34,096 nucleotides of DNA from Dehalococcoidales bacterium (lineage in GTDB: Bacteria > Chloroflexota > Dehalococcoidia > Dehalococcoidales > RBG-16-60-22), in NCBI GenBank assembly GCA_028706655.1, contig JAQTVW010000007.1, forward strand, positions 1-34,096, read 5' to 3'. How positions within the stretch are numbered: position 1 is the stretch's first letter; the number at the start of each line of letters is the position of its first letter. The notes under the pieces are model-generated. The model saw only the letters and a list, made by a program, of their open reading frames with translations, did not search any database and was not told the DNA's origin. Positions 9,063 through 18,401 of this stretch are shown piece after piece. Made by a program: the position numbers and the translations under genes.

Positions 9063-10064
9063 ATGAAAAAATCAGAAACTATAGAGATTATCGCAGAAGG
9101 ACAAGGCAACCTGTTCCAGCCGCCTGATCCTGATGGTTTCCGCGCTTACGTCAGAAGCCACAAGCCAAAGGGGCTGGTCAACAAAATAATGACCGAGCAG
9201 GAAGCGGTCAGTAAGTTCGTGCAGGACGGCGATTATACCGTCGTTGACTGCAACATGTTCCAGAGAGGACCCAGCTCTCTCGTGCGCGAGGTAATCCGCC
9301 AGAGGAAAAAGAACCTGGGCATCGCCGGCAGATTTACCTATATGGACGTCGCCGTGCTTACCGCGGGCGGCTGTCTCGACCGGATTGACGTCGGCTTTAT
9401 CGGCGTCTCGATGGCTCCGGTCACCCGCGCGCTGGCGGCGGGAACGGTAAAGCTCGCCGAATGGACCAACTCCGGCCTGACCATGAGGCTGCAGGCAGGC
9501 GCGATGGGTCTGCCCTATATGCCTGCCAGATTCCTCGGCGGCACCGATTGCTTCAAATATTCGGGGGCAAAACTGGCAACCGATCCTTTTACCGGCAAAC
9601 CGGTAACGCTGCTCCCGGCACTGAATCCGGATGTAGCGCTCATTCACGTTCACCAGTGCGATATGTACGGCAACGCCCGCATTTTCGGCAGCAATATCTC
9701 ACCCAAAGAAGCGGCCGGCGCATCCAAGAAAGTCATCATCTCCACCGAAGAAATCATCGATACCGAAGATATCCGGAGACACCCGGGCAACACCACCATC
9801 CCCTACTACCTCGTCGATGCGGTGGTCGAAGCGCCCTTCGGCGGCTATCCCGGCGAGGTACAGGGTGTTTACCTGTCCGATACCGACCACTCCGGCAAAC
9901 TTTTCATGGCAACCAACGATAAAGGCAGCGACTTAATCGATAAATACCTGCAAGAGTACGTCTGGGGCGTGAAATCACACCAGGATTTCCTGGAAAAAAT
10001 TGGGCTGACCCGCTTAATGGAACTCAGACGGCAAGCGGAAATCAAGGAGGGATATCGTCTATGA
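9063..10064 (+). CDS. Class I CoA-transferase subunit A (glutaconate CoA-transferase-like)
   Basis: GLVNKIMTEQEAVSKFVQDGDYTVVDCNMFQRGPSSLVREVIRQ... typical CoA-transferase alpha; RBS gaggag before ATG 9063; ATGA overlap with the next gene. Confidence 0.85.
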   Translation: MKKSETIEIIAEGQGNLFQPPDPDGFRAYVRSHKPKGLVNKIMTEQEAVSKFVQDGDYTVVDCNMFQRGPSSLVREVIRQRKKNLGIAGRFTYMDVAVLTAGGCLDRIDVGFIGVSMAPVTRALAAGTVKLAEWTNSGLTMRLQAGAMGLPYMPARFLGGTDCFKYSGAKLATDPFTGKPVTLLPALNPDVALIHVHQCDMYGNARIFGSNISPKEAAGASKKVIISTEEIIDTEDIRRHPGNTTIPYYLVDAVVEAPFGGYPGEVQGVYLSDTDHSGKLFMATNDKGSDLIDKYLQEYVWGVKSHQDFLEKIGLTRLMELRRQAEIKEGYRL

Positions 10065-10876
10065 CACGTGCTACTGCCTTTACCCAGGGCGAAGCATTGA
10101 TATGCACTATGGCCCGAATGGCGGAGGAGGACAAGCTGTACTGGGTGGGGGGCGGCGGTCCCGGTCCCCTGGCACTTGTTCTTGCCCAGCGGACGCATGC
10201 CTCAAATCTCGTTTTCATGACGGAAGACGGCAGCATCGGGCAGCAAGCAAAATTCCCCATTGCGTCGTTCATGTACATGGTCTCGGCAAGAGGCAACTTC
10301 CGTGCCCTGTGCTGGGCGGATATGAACACCGGTACTTCTCATGACAGCGGCGGCGCAATCGAATACGCCCTGCTGGCGACCCTGCAAATCGACCCCTACG
10401 GGAACATCAACAGCTCGATGACCGGCAAAGACTACGCCCATCCCGAGCGGCGTTTCGGCGGAGCGGGCGGAGCCAATGAAATGGCAGCCCTGTGCTGGCG
10501 GACGGTTATCGTAACCAACCTGGAAAAGCGGAAATTCGTACCCAGGCTGGACTTCGTGACGACCCCCGGCTACCTGGACGGCTCACCCAATGCCCGTGAA
10601 AAAGCGGGTATGCCGACCGGGACCGGCCCCTACCGCGTGGTCACTCCGGAAGCGGTGTTCGGCTACGATGAGAAGACCCATTATATGAAACTCATCGGGC
10701 TTGCCGAATGGTCTACGGTTGATGAAGTGCTGTCCAACATGAGCTTCAAACCGCTGATTGCAGACAAGCTGGAGAAGCTGGCACCGCCCACCGAGGAGGA
10801 GCTGGTTATTCTCCGTTCTGAACTCGACCCGGGCGGGCGCACCAGCGGTGAAGGAAAGTGGATAAATCTGGAGTAA
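10061..10876 (+). CDS. Class I CoA-transferase subunit B (glutaconate CoA-transferase-like)
   Basis: WVGGGGPGPLALVLAQRTHASNLVFMTEDGSIGQQ: position of the class I (S)ENG motif reads TEDG; translationally coupled to subunit A. Confidence 0.83.
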   Translation: MTRATAFTQGEALICTMARMAEEDKLYWVGGGGPGPLALVLAQRTHASNLVFMTEDGSIGQQAKFPIASFMYMVSARGNFRALCWADMNTGTSHDSGGAIEYALLATLQIDPYGNINSSMTGKDYAHPERRFGGAGGANEMAALCWRTVIVTNLEKRKFVPRLDFVTTPGYLDGSPNAREKAGMPTGTGPYRVVTPEAVFGYDEKTHYMKLIGLAEWSTVDEVLSNMSFKPLIADKLEKLAPPTEEELVILRSELDPGGRTSGEGKWINLE

Positions 10877-10928
10877 AATGCTAGAGTAATTGAGAACTGG
10901 AATTAATTGAGAAAGGAGTGCAATCGGA

Positions 10929-11351
10929 ATGAACGACCATAAGATTGATCATATCGGCATTGCGGTTAAAGATATCGATGCAGCCATTAAGCTCTACCGT
11001 GACTACATCGGGCTGGAATGTGAACCTATCCAGACCTTCGAAAAGTCCGGTCTGCGGCTCGTCTTTTTGAAGACCGGCGAGAGTTCCCTGGAACTGCTCT
11101 GCCCGATGGCGAAACCGCCCAAGGGTTCGGATGGCGAGATGATTGCCACCTTCATTAAAGAAAAAGGCGAAGGCATTCACCATATCGCCCTGGTAGTCGA
11201 TGATATCAACGGAACCCTGAAAAAACTGGATAAAAACGGCATCGCCCTCGATGATAAGGTGGGACGACCCGGCGCTCATGGACTTATCGCATTCCTCAAC
11301 TCCAAATCTACTTACGGCACGGTACTGGAACTGTGCGAACCAAAGCACTAG
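10929..11351 (+). CDS. VOC-family, methylmalonyl-CoA epimerase-like protein
   Basis: IDHIGIAVKDIDAAIKLYRDYIGLE...SSLELLCP...GEGIHHIALVVDDI...GTVLELCEP; metal-ligand pattern of MCE present. Confidence 0.85.
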   Translation: MNDHKIDHIGIAVKDIDAAIKLYRDYIGLECEPIQTFEKSGLRLVFLKTGESSLELLCPMAKPPKGSDGEMIATFIKEKGEGIHHIALVVDDINGTLKKLDKNGIALDDKVGRPGAHGLIAFLNSKSTYGTVLELCEPKH

Positions 11352-11379
11352 ATAAAAAAATATAAAAGAACGGTGTGAA

Positions 11380-11832
11380 ATGAGTAAAGAAAAAGCAGCA
11401 ACGGAGAAAAAACAGATACTGGTAGGAGACGGCACATGGTTCGTGCAACAACCTTCCGGTGAATCCTACCTGGTTGGCAACAAATGCAAAGTCTGCAAGA
11501 AGACATTTTTCCCCAAGAGAGGCGTTTGTCCTAATTGCCAGAAAGACGGCACGCTGGAAGATGTGCGTCTGAGCACCAAAGGCAAGCTCGGCGTCTTTGC
11601 CGTCCCGCAGGTAGCCGCCGTCGGCTTCAAAGCTCCCTATATCATCGGCTATGTCGACCTGCCCGAAGTTACGGGCATCTTCTCCCCGATTGTCGGCTTT
11701 GAACCGCGCGAGGACGCCATCAAAAAGGGCACGGAAGTCGAACTTCAAATCGGAAAAATCGCCGAGGATGAACAGGGCAACGACATCATCGGTTATCAAT
11801 TTGGTCCCGTCAAGGGAAAGAAGGGTAAATAA
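11380..11832 (+). CDS. DUF35 Zn-ribbon / OB-fold protein (acyl-CoA-associated thiolase partner)
   Basis: GNKCKVCKKTFFPKRGVCPNCQKDGTLEDVRLSTKGKLGVFAVPQVA; CxxC-CxxC ribbon then OB fold; directly abuts the thiolase gene. Confidence 0.88.
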   Translation: MSKEKAATEKKQILVGDGTWFVQQPSGESYLVGNKCKVCKKTFFPKRGVCPNCQKDGTLEDVRLSTKGKLGVFAVPQVAAVGFKAPYIIGYVDLPEVTGIFSPIVGFEPREDAIKKGTEVELQIGKIAEDEQGNDIIGYQFGPVKGKKGK

Positions 11833-13008
11833 ATGAGAGAAGTAGTCATACTTGGTATAGGCATGCACCCGTTCGGTAAATATACCGAAAAGAGTTTGAA
11901 AGAACTGGGCAGAGTAGCCATCTGGGAAGCAATCCATGATGCAAACGTCCCTCCCAAGGATATCCAGGCAATCTATTTCGGCAACTCCGTCGGCGGGCTG
12001 CTCACCGGTCAGGAAGGCATCCGCGGTCAAACCGTGATGAAATATTCCGGTCTGGACTGGGTGCCGGTCACTAACGTTGAGAACGCCTGCGCCAGCGGCA
12101 CTACGGCATTTCGCGGCGCATGGATGGAAGTCGCCTCCGGGCTTTGTGATGTCGCGCTGGCAGTCGGCGCGGAAAAACTGTTCGTCAATGATACCGCTAA
12201 ATCAATCGCGGCAATCGCCGCTGACTCCGAAGTCGAACTGGCACGCATGGGCATGCAGTTCACCAGCCTTTATGCCCTCAACCTGAAAAAATACATGGCG
12301 GAATCCGGCGCGACCCAGAAACACTTTGCCAAAGTCGTCGCCAAGAACAGCTTTAACGGCTCGATGAACCCGATGGCTTACCATCGCACTCCCCTTTCCG
12401 TTGAGGAAGTCCTGGCTTCACGCGAAATTGTCTGGCCGCTGACCCTTTACATGTGCGCTTCCATGGGCGACGGCGCTGCTGCGGCAGTGCTCTGCGCGAA
12501 GGAAGTTGCGGACAAATACATCAAAGAGCAGCACCGCCTCGTCCAGATTGAAGCCTGCGTCCTCCGTTCCGGCGTATGGCTTGACCCCACTAAGAAAGAC
12601 CTCAAAGACCCCATCAGCCGGACTGCTGAAGAAGCCTACAACATCGCCGGCGTTGGACCTAAAGATATTGACGTTATAGAAGTACACGATGCGATGGCGC
12701 CCGCGGAAATCAAGCTCTATGAAGAGCTGGAAATCTGCGGCAAGGGCGAAGGTCCCAAACTCATCGACGAAGGGACAACCGCCATTAACGGTCGCATCCC
12801 GGTCAACCCCAGCGGCGGTCTGGCGGCGAAGGGTCACCCGGTCGGAGCCACCGGACTGGCGCAAATCGCCGAGATTGCCTGGCAACTCCGCGGTGAATGT
12901 GGGCAGAGACAGGTGAAAGACCCCCAGATCGGTTTGACTCAGAACGACGGCGGATGGGTCGACGGAGACTCCGCAGCCCATACGATAACGATTCTGAAAC
13001 GGCTATAA
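11833..13008 (+). CDS. Thiolase (SCP2-type acetyl-CoA acetyltransferase-like)
   Basis: NVENACASGTTAFRGAW (nucleophile Cys), EVHDAMAPAEI, NPSGGLAAKGHPVGATGLAQ. Confidence 0.9.
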   Translation: MREVVILGIGMHPFGKYTEKSLKELGRVAIWEAIHDANVPPKDIQAIYFGNSVGGLLTGQEGIRGQTVMKYSGLDWVPVTNVENACASGTTAFRGAWMEVASGLCDVALAVGAEKLFVNDTAKSIAAIAADSEVELARMGMQFTSLYALNLKKYMAESGATQKHFAKVVAKNSFNGSMNPMAYHRTPLSVEEVLASREIVWPLTLYMCASMGDGAAAAVLCAKEVADKYIKEQHRLVQIEACVLRSGVWLDPTKKDLKDPISRTAEEAYNIAGVGPKDIDVIEVHDAMAPAEIKLYEELEICGKGEGPKLIDEGTTAINGRIPVNPSGGLAAKGHPVGATGLAQIAEIAWQLRGECGQRQVKDPQIGLTQNDGGWVDGDSAAHTITILKRL

Positions 13009-13059
13009 AGTAAATACGGCATTCGCAGGAAACCCATCGTTACCATTTGTGGAGGAAAA

Positions 13060-13464
13060 ATGAAGGCGAAAGAACGCAAGATTAGAGTCCTCATGGCAAA
13101 GGTCGGATTGGATGGACACGAGCGCGGCGCGAGAATCGTCGCATTCGGGCTCCGCGATGAAGGTATGGAAGTCATCTATACCGGTATCAGGCAGAGCATG
13201 GAGTCCATCGTCCAGACCGCTATCCAGGAAGACGTAGACGTGGTGGGCTTGAGCTCCATGTCCGGAGCGCACGAGCTTTTTGCCGATATCGTTAAGATGC
13301 TGAAAGATAAGGGCGCCGACGACGTACTGGTCATCGGCGGCGGTATCATACCGGATGAAGAAATCCCCGGTCTCAAGAAAGCCGGTGTCGCCGCCATTTT
13401 CACCCCGGGCACCCGCTTGAAGGACATAGCCGATTACGTCCGGCAGAACGTCAGGCAGCGATAG
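13060..13464 (+). CDS. B12-binding small subunit of acyl-CoA mutase (methylmalonyl-CoA mutase C-terminal domain-like)
   Basis: KIRVLMAKVGLDGHERGARIVAFGLRD (DxHxxG), VVGLSSMSGAH, VLVIGGGIIPDEE. Confidence 0.92.
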   Translation: MKAKERKIRVLMAKVGLDGHERGARIVAFGLRDEGMEVIYTGIRQSMESIVQTAIQEDVDVVGLSSMSGAHELFADIVKMLKDKGADDVLVIGGGIIPDEEIPGLKKAGVAAIFTPGTRLKDIADYVRQNVRQR

Positions 13465-13547
13465 GGTTTCCCGCGAAATACCGGTTTATATCAGTCTACT
13501 TGGCTGGTTTGCAGGATTATTGTAGCGCAAAAGCAGGAGTGTGAGAT

Positions 13548-15248
13548 ATGGCAGGGAAAACCTCTAAAACGAAAGAGACTATCGAAGAACGCCAGAAACA
13601 GTGGGAAGCATCCTTGGCGAAGTGGAATAAAGAATACGGCGAGCGCCGGAAGCAGTTCACCCACCTTCAGGGGCGGGTGCCGGTGAAAGCACTCTATACC
13701 CCGCTGGACGGTGCGGAAAGGGGATTTGATTTTCTCAGGGATGTCGGCTATCCCGGCGAGTTCCCTTTCACCCGCGGCAATGAGACCAGCATGTACCGGC
13801 GCCAGTACTGGGAAATGTCCCAGTATTCCGGATTCGGTTCGGCGAGTGAGACGAATAAACGCATCAAAGAATTGTTTGACCGTGGTTTGAGCGGTATCTT
13901 TATCGCGATGGACCTGCCGACCCAGATAGGCTACGACTCGGACAATACGATGGCGCGTAAAGAAGTAGGCAAGGTGGGTGTCGCCATCAGTTCCATGGAA
14001 GACATGGAGCGTATTTTTGAAGGCATCGACCTGAGCAAACTTTCTTCCGTTAAGACCACTGCCAACGCGATTGCGCCGGTCTGGATGGCTTTCATGCTCG
14101 GCGTTTGTGAAAAGCGCGGCATCAATCCCAATAGTTTCCATGTCTGCACCCAAAACGATATTCTTAAGGAATTTGCCTCACGCGGCACCCAGATTTTCCC
14201 GTTGAAACCTTCTCTCAAGTTTGCCACTGACCTGCTCGAGTATTGCGCCAAGAACCTGCCCACATGGTCTCCCTTGCAATTCTCCGGCGAACACATGATG
14301 GATATGGGCGGGCGGCAGACTGATTCGATGGCTTTCGCCCTTTCCAATGCCATCCAGTACTACGAATATGTCCTTGAGCGCGGCGTCGATATTGATGAAA
14401 TCGCGCCCAAGAATGAAATCCTCATCGCGGGACGTGAAGAAGACTTCTTCGGCGATATCGCCAAGTTCCGCGCTTCACGCCGGATGTGGGCGCGCATCAT
14501 GAAAGACCGCTTCCATGCCAAGAATCCGGAATCGATGAAGTTGCACATGTGTGGTTTCGGCGCCGGCGCCCCGCTGCTCAGACAGGAACCTTTGAATAAC
14601 ATCGTCCGTATCACGCTGGAATCGCTTGCCTGCGCCCTCGGCGGTACCGAGAGCCAAAACCTGCCATCCTTCGATGAAGCACTGTGCACTCCTTCCGCCG
14701 ATGCCGCCCGCGTCGCCATGAGGACCCAGCAGATTATCGCCTACGAGTCCGGCGTTGCCGATACCATCGACCCGCTGGCGGGCTCTTTCTTCGTCGAATA
14801 CCTGACCGATGAGTTTGAAAAAGAGACGATGGCGATGATTGCCAAGGTAGACAAGAAAGGCGGCGCCGCCGCTGCCATCGAGGAAGGATTCTTCCAGCAG
14901 ACCATCCTGCAAGCCGCCTATGAATACCAGAAGGGCGTCGAAAGCGGCGATATCGTGCGCGTCGGCTTGAACAAGTTTGCCCAGGAATCGCACATTCCGT
15001 GGCCGGCTTTCAAAGGCAATCCCGAAGAAGAGGAAAACCAGAAGAAACGGCTCAAGGAGCTGCGTGCCCGCCGCGATAACCGCGCGGTGCGCCAGACCCT
15101 GGGCGATTTGAAGGTCGCCGCCAAGAAGAGCGAGAATGTGATGCCCTACCTGATTAAATGCGCCCGGGAATACGCTACCATTGGCGAAATTTTCGATACC
15201 ATGCGCGAGGTCTGGGGCGAATTCCACGCTCGTTCACAGATATTCTAG
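13548..15248 (+). CDS. Acyl-CoA mutase large subunit (methylmalonyl-CoA mutase superfamily; substrate uncertain)
   Basis: 566 aa; DLPTQIGYDSDN, TQNDILKEF, IDPLAGSFFVE, RVGLNKF identify the family; other active-site motifs diverge (see findings). Confidence 0.9.
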   Translation: MAGKTSKTKETIEERQKQWEASLAKWNKEYGERRKQFTHLQGRVPVKALYTPLDGAERGFDFLRDVGYPGEFPFTRGNETSMYRRQYWEMSQYSGFGSASETNKRIKELFDRGLSGIFIAMDLPTQIGYDSDNTMARKEVGKVGVAISSMEDMERIFEGIDLSKLSSVKTTANAIAPVWMAFMLGVCEKRGINPNSFHVCTQNDILKEFASRGTQIFPLKPSLKFATDLLEYCAKNLPTWSPLQFSGEHMMDMGGRQTDSMAFALSNAIQYYEYVLERGVDIDEIAPKNEILIAGREEDFFGDIAKFRASRRMWARIMKDRFHAKNPESMKLHMCGFGAGAPLLRQEPLNNIVRITLESLACALGGTESQNLPSFDEALCTPSADAARVAMRTQQIIAYESGVADTIDPLAGSFFVEYLTDEFEKETMAMIAKVDKKGGAAAAIEEGFFQQTILQAAYEYQKGVESGDIVRVGLNKFAQESHIPWPAFKGNPEEEENQKKRLKELRARRDNRAVRQTLGDLKVAAKKSENVMPYLIKCAREYATIGEIFDTMREVWGEFHARSQIF

Positions 15249-15270
15249 CCGCGCATGAATCTTGCGGCTA
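15246..15270 (+). other. Hairpin overlapping the mutase stop codon
   Basis: TAGCCGC-N11-GCGGCTA, perfect 7 bp arms; no T-tract follows. Confidence 0.4.
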
Positions 15271-15333
15271 AAAGATTTGGGAATAGTAACTCAATAAGTA
15301 CTTTATATTAACTTTTTAAACCGGAGGTGGGCT

Positions 15334-16335
15334 TTGTCTAATCGGTCCAAGTCTCAGGAGAAAACAATGCTGGCAGATAAAGTACTGGAAGGTGATATCC
15401 AGGCGTCCGCCAGATTGATAACCCTTATCGCTGACGAGTCACCGAGGCTGACGGCAGAACTGGATAGAATCTATCCGTACACCGGCAAAGCCCATATTAT
15501 CGGTATCACCGGCTCACCGGGTATCGGTAAAAGCACCAGTGTCAACGCCCTGATTGAAGTCTTCCGCAGCATGAAAATGAAAGTGGGCGTGATTGCCGTC
15601 GACCCGACCAGTCCCTTCACCGGCGGCGCGCTGCTGGGCGACCGCATCAGGATGCAGCAACACAGTCTGGATAAAGGCGTCTTTATCCGCAGCCTCGCTT
15701 CCCGCGGCTGGCAAGGCGGACTGGCGAAAGCCGCCATCAACGCCATCCATGTTATGGACGCGATGGGCATGAACATCATCCTCGTGGAAACCGTAGGTGT
15801 CGGACAGTGTGAAGTAGATGTCGCCCGGTTCGTGGATACTTCTATTGTCATCCTGTCCCCCGGTACCGGTGATGAAATCCAGGTTGCCAAAGCCGGCATC
15901 ATGGAAATCGCCGATATTTTTGAAATCAACAAAGCCGACAAACCGGGTGCAAAAAACCTGGCTATCGAAGTCGAAGGCATGCTCGAGATGAAGAATTTTG
16001 CTCCCGGCGAATGGAAGCCAAGCGTTGTCCTGGTAGAAGCGATTAACGGCAAAGGCATCAAGGAATTAGCTGACCAGATTCTCAAGCATCACGAGTATCT
16101 GATATCCAGCGGCGGACTGGACAAGCGCCGCAAAGAACGCGCGAAGCAAGAACTCATTGGAGCGATTGAAGACTCTGTCCGCGACCATTTCTATGCGATG
16201 ATTGAGCAGGACCAGAATCTGGACGAACTCGTGGATAATTTTGTGAAAAGAAAAGCTAATCCCCGTTCGACGGCGTTAAAAGTAATCGGGCAGTTCACCA
16301 AGCAGTTCGATAAGGCTCAGGATTCTGCCGCATAG
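15334..16335 (+). CDS. meaB: MeaB/ArgK-like G3E GTPase, acyl-CoA mutase chaperone
   Basis: IIGITGSPGIGKSTSVNALIEVFR (P-loop), GVIAVDPTSPFTGGALLGDRIRMQ, VETVGVGQ, NKAD; TTG 15334 after GGAGG or ATG 15367 as start. Confidence 0.9.
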   Translation: MSNRSKSQEKTMLADKVLEGDIQASARLITLIADESPRLTAELDRIYPYTGKAHIIGITGSPGIGKSTSVNALIEVFRSMKMKVGVIAVDPTSPFTGGALLGDRIRMQQHSLDKGVFIRSLASRGWQGGLAKAAINAIHVMDAMGMNIILVETVGVGQCEVDVARFVDTSIVILSPGTGDEIQVAKAGIMEIADIFEINKADKPGAKNLAIEVEGMLEMKNFAPGEWKPSVVLVEAINGKGIKELADQILKHHEYLISSGGLDKRRKERAKQELIGAIEDSVRDHFYAMIEQDQNLDELVDNFVKRKANPRSTALKVIGQFTKQFDKAQDSAA

Positions 16336-16569
16336 TATCTCCAGACTATAAGTGTCAATGTTTTGCCCTCAAACTGAACCGGTGTATTTGGCACCACGTT
16401 TAATCACCGGCAGGTATGAATCTATACATACTTATCAGCAATAATACCCGTGGACTATGTTAGACTTTCCAAAAAGGTTCCAAATAAGGTATCATTAATC
16501 TAAGTGATGCGGATGTGGGGAGGATGATATTTCCTTAATTCAGCTCTGTATTTTTCATCAAGGGTAACG

Positions 16570-16599
16570 TTGTTTTTTCGTTGGGCGGTTGCCTATAAT
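16570..16599 (+). promoter_or_regulatory. Candidate sigma70-type promoter TTGTTT-N18-TATAAT upstream of the TRAP operon
   Basis: TTGTTT 16570-16575, TATAAT 16594-16599, in the 355 bp gap before ATG 16691. Confidence 0.5.
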
Positions 16600-16690
16600 T
16601 AACTGGAACAGAAAAGGGGGAGGTGGTAGAACAAACCTGATAATTCGTAATGGTAACTAACACAACAGTATTATTTAAGGAGGTTTATTA

Positions 16691-17839
16691 ATGTTAAACA
16701 AAAAATTTCTTACTCTTGTTTCTATCTTCCTGGCGCTCCTGGTAGCAAGTACGATGTTTTTTGCCGCCTGCGCTCCCAAGGAAGAACCTACGCCGACGAC
16801 AACAACGCCCACAACTACAACCCCGGCTCCTACCACAACTACTGCGCCGACTACTACGGTAGCCCCAACCACTACTGTGCCGCCGGCTACTACAACTCCC
16901 GCGCCTACAGTGCAAATCAGAAAGACCAAACTGAACTTCGGGCATTATTTTGCTGTAGGAGACTTCCGGGACGTCACTGCTCATCACTTTGCGGATCTCG
17001 TTTCAGCGCAAAGCAACGGTCTCATGACCGTGACAGTCTATCCTGCGGAGCAACTGGTTAAAGGCAAAGAGGGTTTTCAGGCGGTTTCCGCTGGCGTCGT
17101 TGATTTATACACCAATGATGCTTCATACTTCGCCGGGGATATCCCATTAATGGATATCTTTAACCTTCCACTGCCGCCCTTTGATGATGCCGGCGCAGTC
17201 AAAGTAGCGCACAACGCCTGGAATATCATCGTTCCTGCCTTCGAAGCCAAGAATATAACGATGCTCGGCATCTGTGGCAGCACTGGTCCCGGTTACACTT
17301 ATTTTGTCAAACCGGTCCGCACCCTGGCAGACCTGAAAGGCATCAAAATCAGAGCGAGCGGCGGCATGTTCGAGACCATGATGAATGCTATGGGAATGTC
17401 CGTCGTCACCATGAGCGCGGCAGAACAATATATGGCTCTGCAGACCAAAGTTGTCGAAGGAGCTAATACTACGTTCCAATCAGTCATGTCCTACAAGCTC
17501 TATGAAGTCGCTCCTTACCTTCTCCACGTCGATTTCGGCGGAGCGCACCCCTACTGGCTGATGATGAACGCCACTAAATTCAAAGGCATGAATGCCGCTG
17601 AGCAGGCAATCATCCAGAAAGCCGCCACGGATACGGAGGCATGGATGCTGGGTGAGTTCACCGGTCAGATAACCACTCTGGAGAAGCAGGTTTCTGAAAA
17701 GATGAAGGAAGTCATTAATCCACCTGCAACAGAGGTTGAAAATTGGCGCGCCCTCAAGAGCGGACTCATCGATACCTGGAAAGCCAAGGCCGGTCCTCAG
17801 GCGGACGCAATGCTGGCAATCTACAACAAAGGTCCGTAA
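16691..17839 (+). CDS. dctP: TRAP transporter solute-binding lipoprotein (DctP family)
   Basis: Lipobox FFAAC, Thr/Pro linker, FGHYFAVGDFRDVTAHHFADLV..., DLKGIKIRASGG, VVEGANTTFQSV; followed by small and large permeases. Confidence 0.92.
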   Translation: MLNKKFLTLVSIFLALLVASTMFFAACAPKEEPTPTTTTPTTTTPAPTTTTAPTTTVAPTTTVPPATTTPAPTVQIRKTKLNFGHYFAVGDFRDVTAHHFADLVSAQSNGLMTVTVYPAEQLVKGKEGFQAVSAGVVDLYTNDASYFAGDIPLMDIFNLPLPPFDDAGAVKVAHNAWNIIVPAFEAKNITMLGICGSTGPGYTYFVKPVRTLADLKGIKIRASGGMFETMMNAMGMSVVTMSAAEQYMALQTKVVEGANTTFQSVMSYKLYEVAPYLLHVDFGGAHPYWLMMNATKFKGMNAAEQAIIQKAATDTEAWMLGEFTGQITTLEKQVSEKMKEVINPPATEVENWRALKSGLIDTWKAKAGPQADAMLAIYNKGP

Positions 17840-17855
17840 CACAACGAAAGTCGAT

Positions 17856-17883
17856 AGCACCGGGGGATAAAACCCCCGGTGCT
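17856..17883 (+). terminator. Strong stem-loop between dctP and dctQ (attenuator or mRNA-processing element)
   Basis: AGCACCGGGGG-ATAAAA-CCCCCGGTGCT: perfect 11 bp stem, 6 nt loop; followed by cttaatt rather than a long T-tract. Confidence 0.75.
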
Positions 17884-17900
17884 CTTAATTGGAGCGGCAA

Positions 17901-18401
17901 ATGCACCGGATAACCAAATTACCACAAGCTATTAATAAATTGTCTTTTTACATGGCAGCGGCATCGCTGCTTATTATGACATTGATTATGACTTATGAAG
18001 TCGTCATGCGGTATGTCTTCAACGATCCCACGATCTGGTCTAACGAAATGACCGGGTACACGCTTGTTTTTCTTGCCTTCCTCGCGGCGCCTTATACCCT
18101 TCACCTGAACGGGCACGTCTTTGTTGATACGGTAGTCCTTCATTTTACCAGGACTGCCCAGCTCTGGACTAAATTGATTTTGTCAATTCTGTCTCTGGTA
18201 TTCATGGTAGCACTCACCTATTTTGGATGGGAACAAGCTCTGCGATCTTATACATTGGGTTTTCACTCCTCAAGCGCTTTTGGGCCCCCGTTGTTTATTT
18301 TTCAAATTTTCATTCCAATCGGAGCTTTCCTCCTGACCATTCAACAGCTTGTTATCATGTTTGATGTAATTTCCCAACTTGCCGGCAGGAGGACAAACTA
18401 A
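17901..18401 (+). CDS. dctQ: TRAP transporter small permease (DctQ family)
   Basis: Four hydrophobic segments, 'YEVVMRYVFNDPTIWSNEMTGYTLVFLAFLAAPYTL' typical; ATG 17901 preceded by ggag. Confidence 0.9.
   Translation: MHRITKLPQAINKLSFYMAAASLLIMTLIMTYEVVMRYVFNDPTIWSNEMTGYTLVFLAFLAAPYTLHLNGHVFVDTVVLHFTRTAQLWTKLILSILSLVFMVALTYFGWEQALRSYTLGFHSSSAFGPPLFIFQIFIPIGAFLLTIQQLVIMFDVISQLAGRRTN

Noticed and set aside
11308-12030. 240 aa minus-strand ORF
   Set aside because: Antisense to the DUF35 and thiolase genes, both strongly supported.
14475-15227. 250 aa minus-strand ORF opposite the mutase large subunit
   Set aside because: Shadow ORF from codon bias; the opposite strand encodes an unambiguous acyl-CoA mutase.
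16336-16690. Possible cobalamin riboswitch near the B12-dependent mutase
   Set aside because: Read for a B12-box-like conserved core and found none; the gap precedes TRAP genes, not cobalamin genes.
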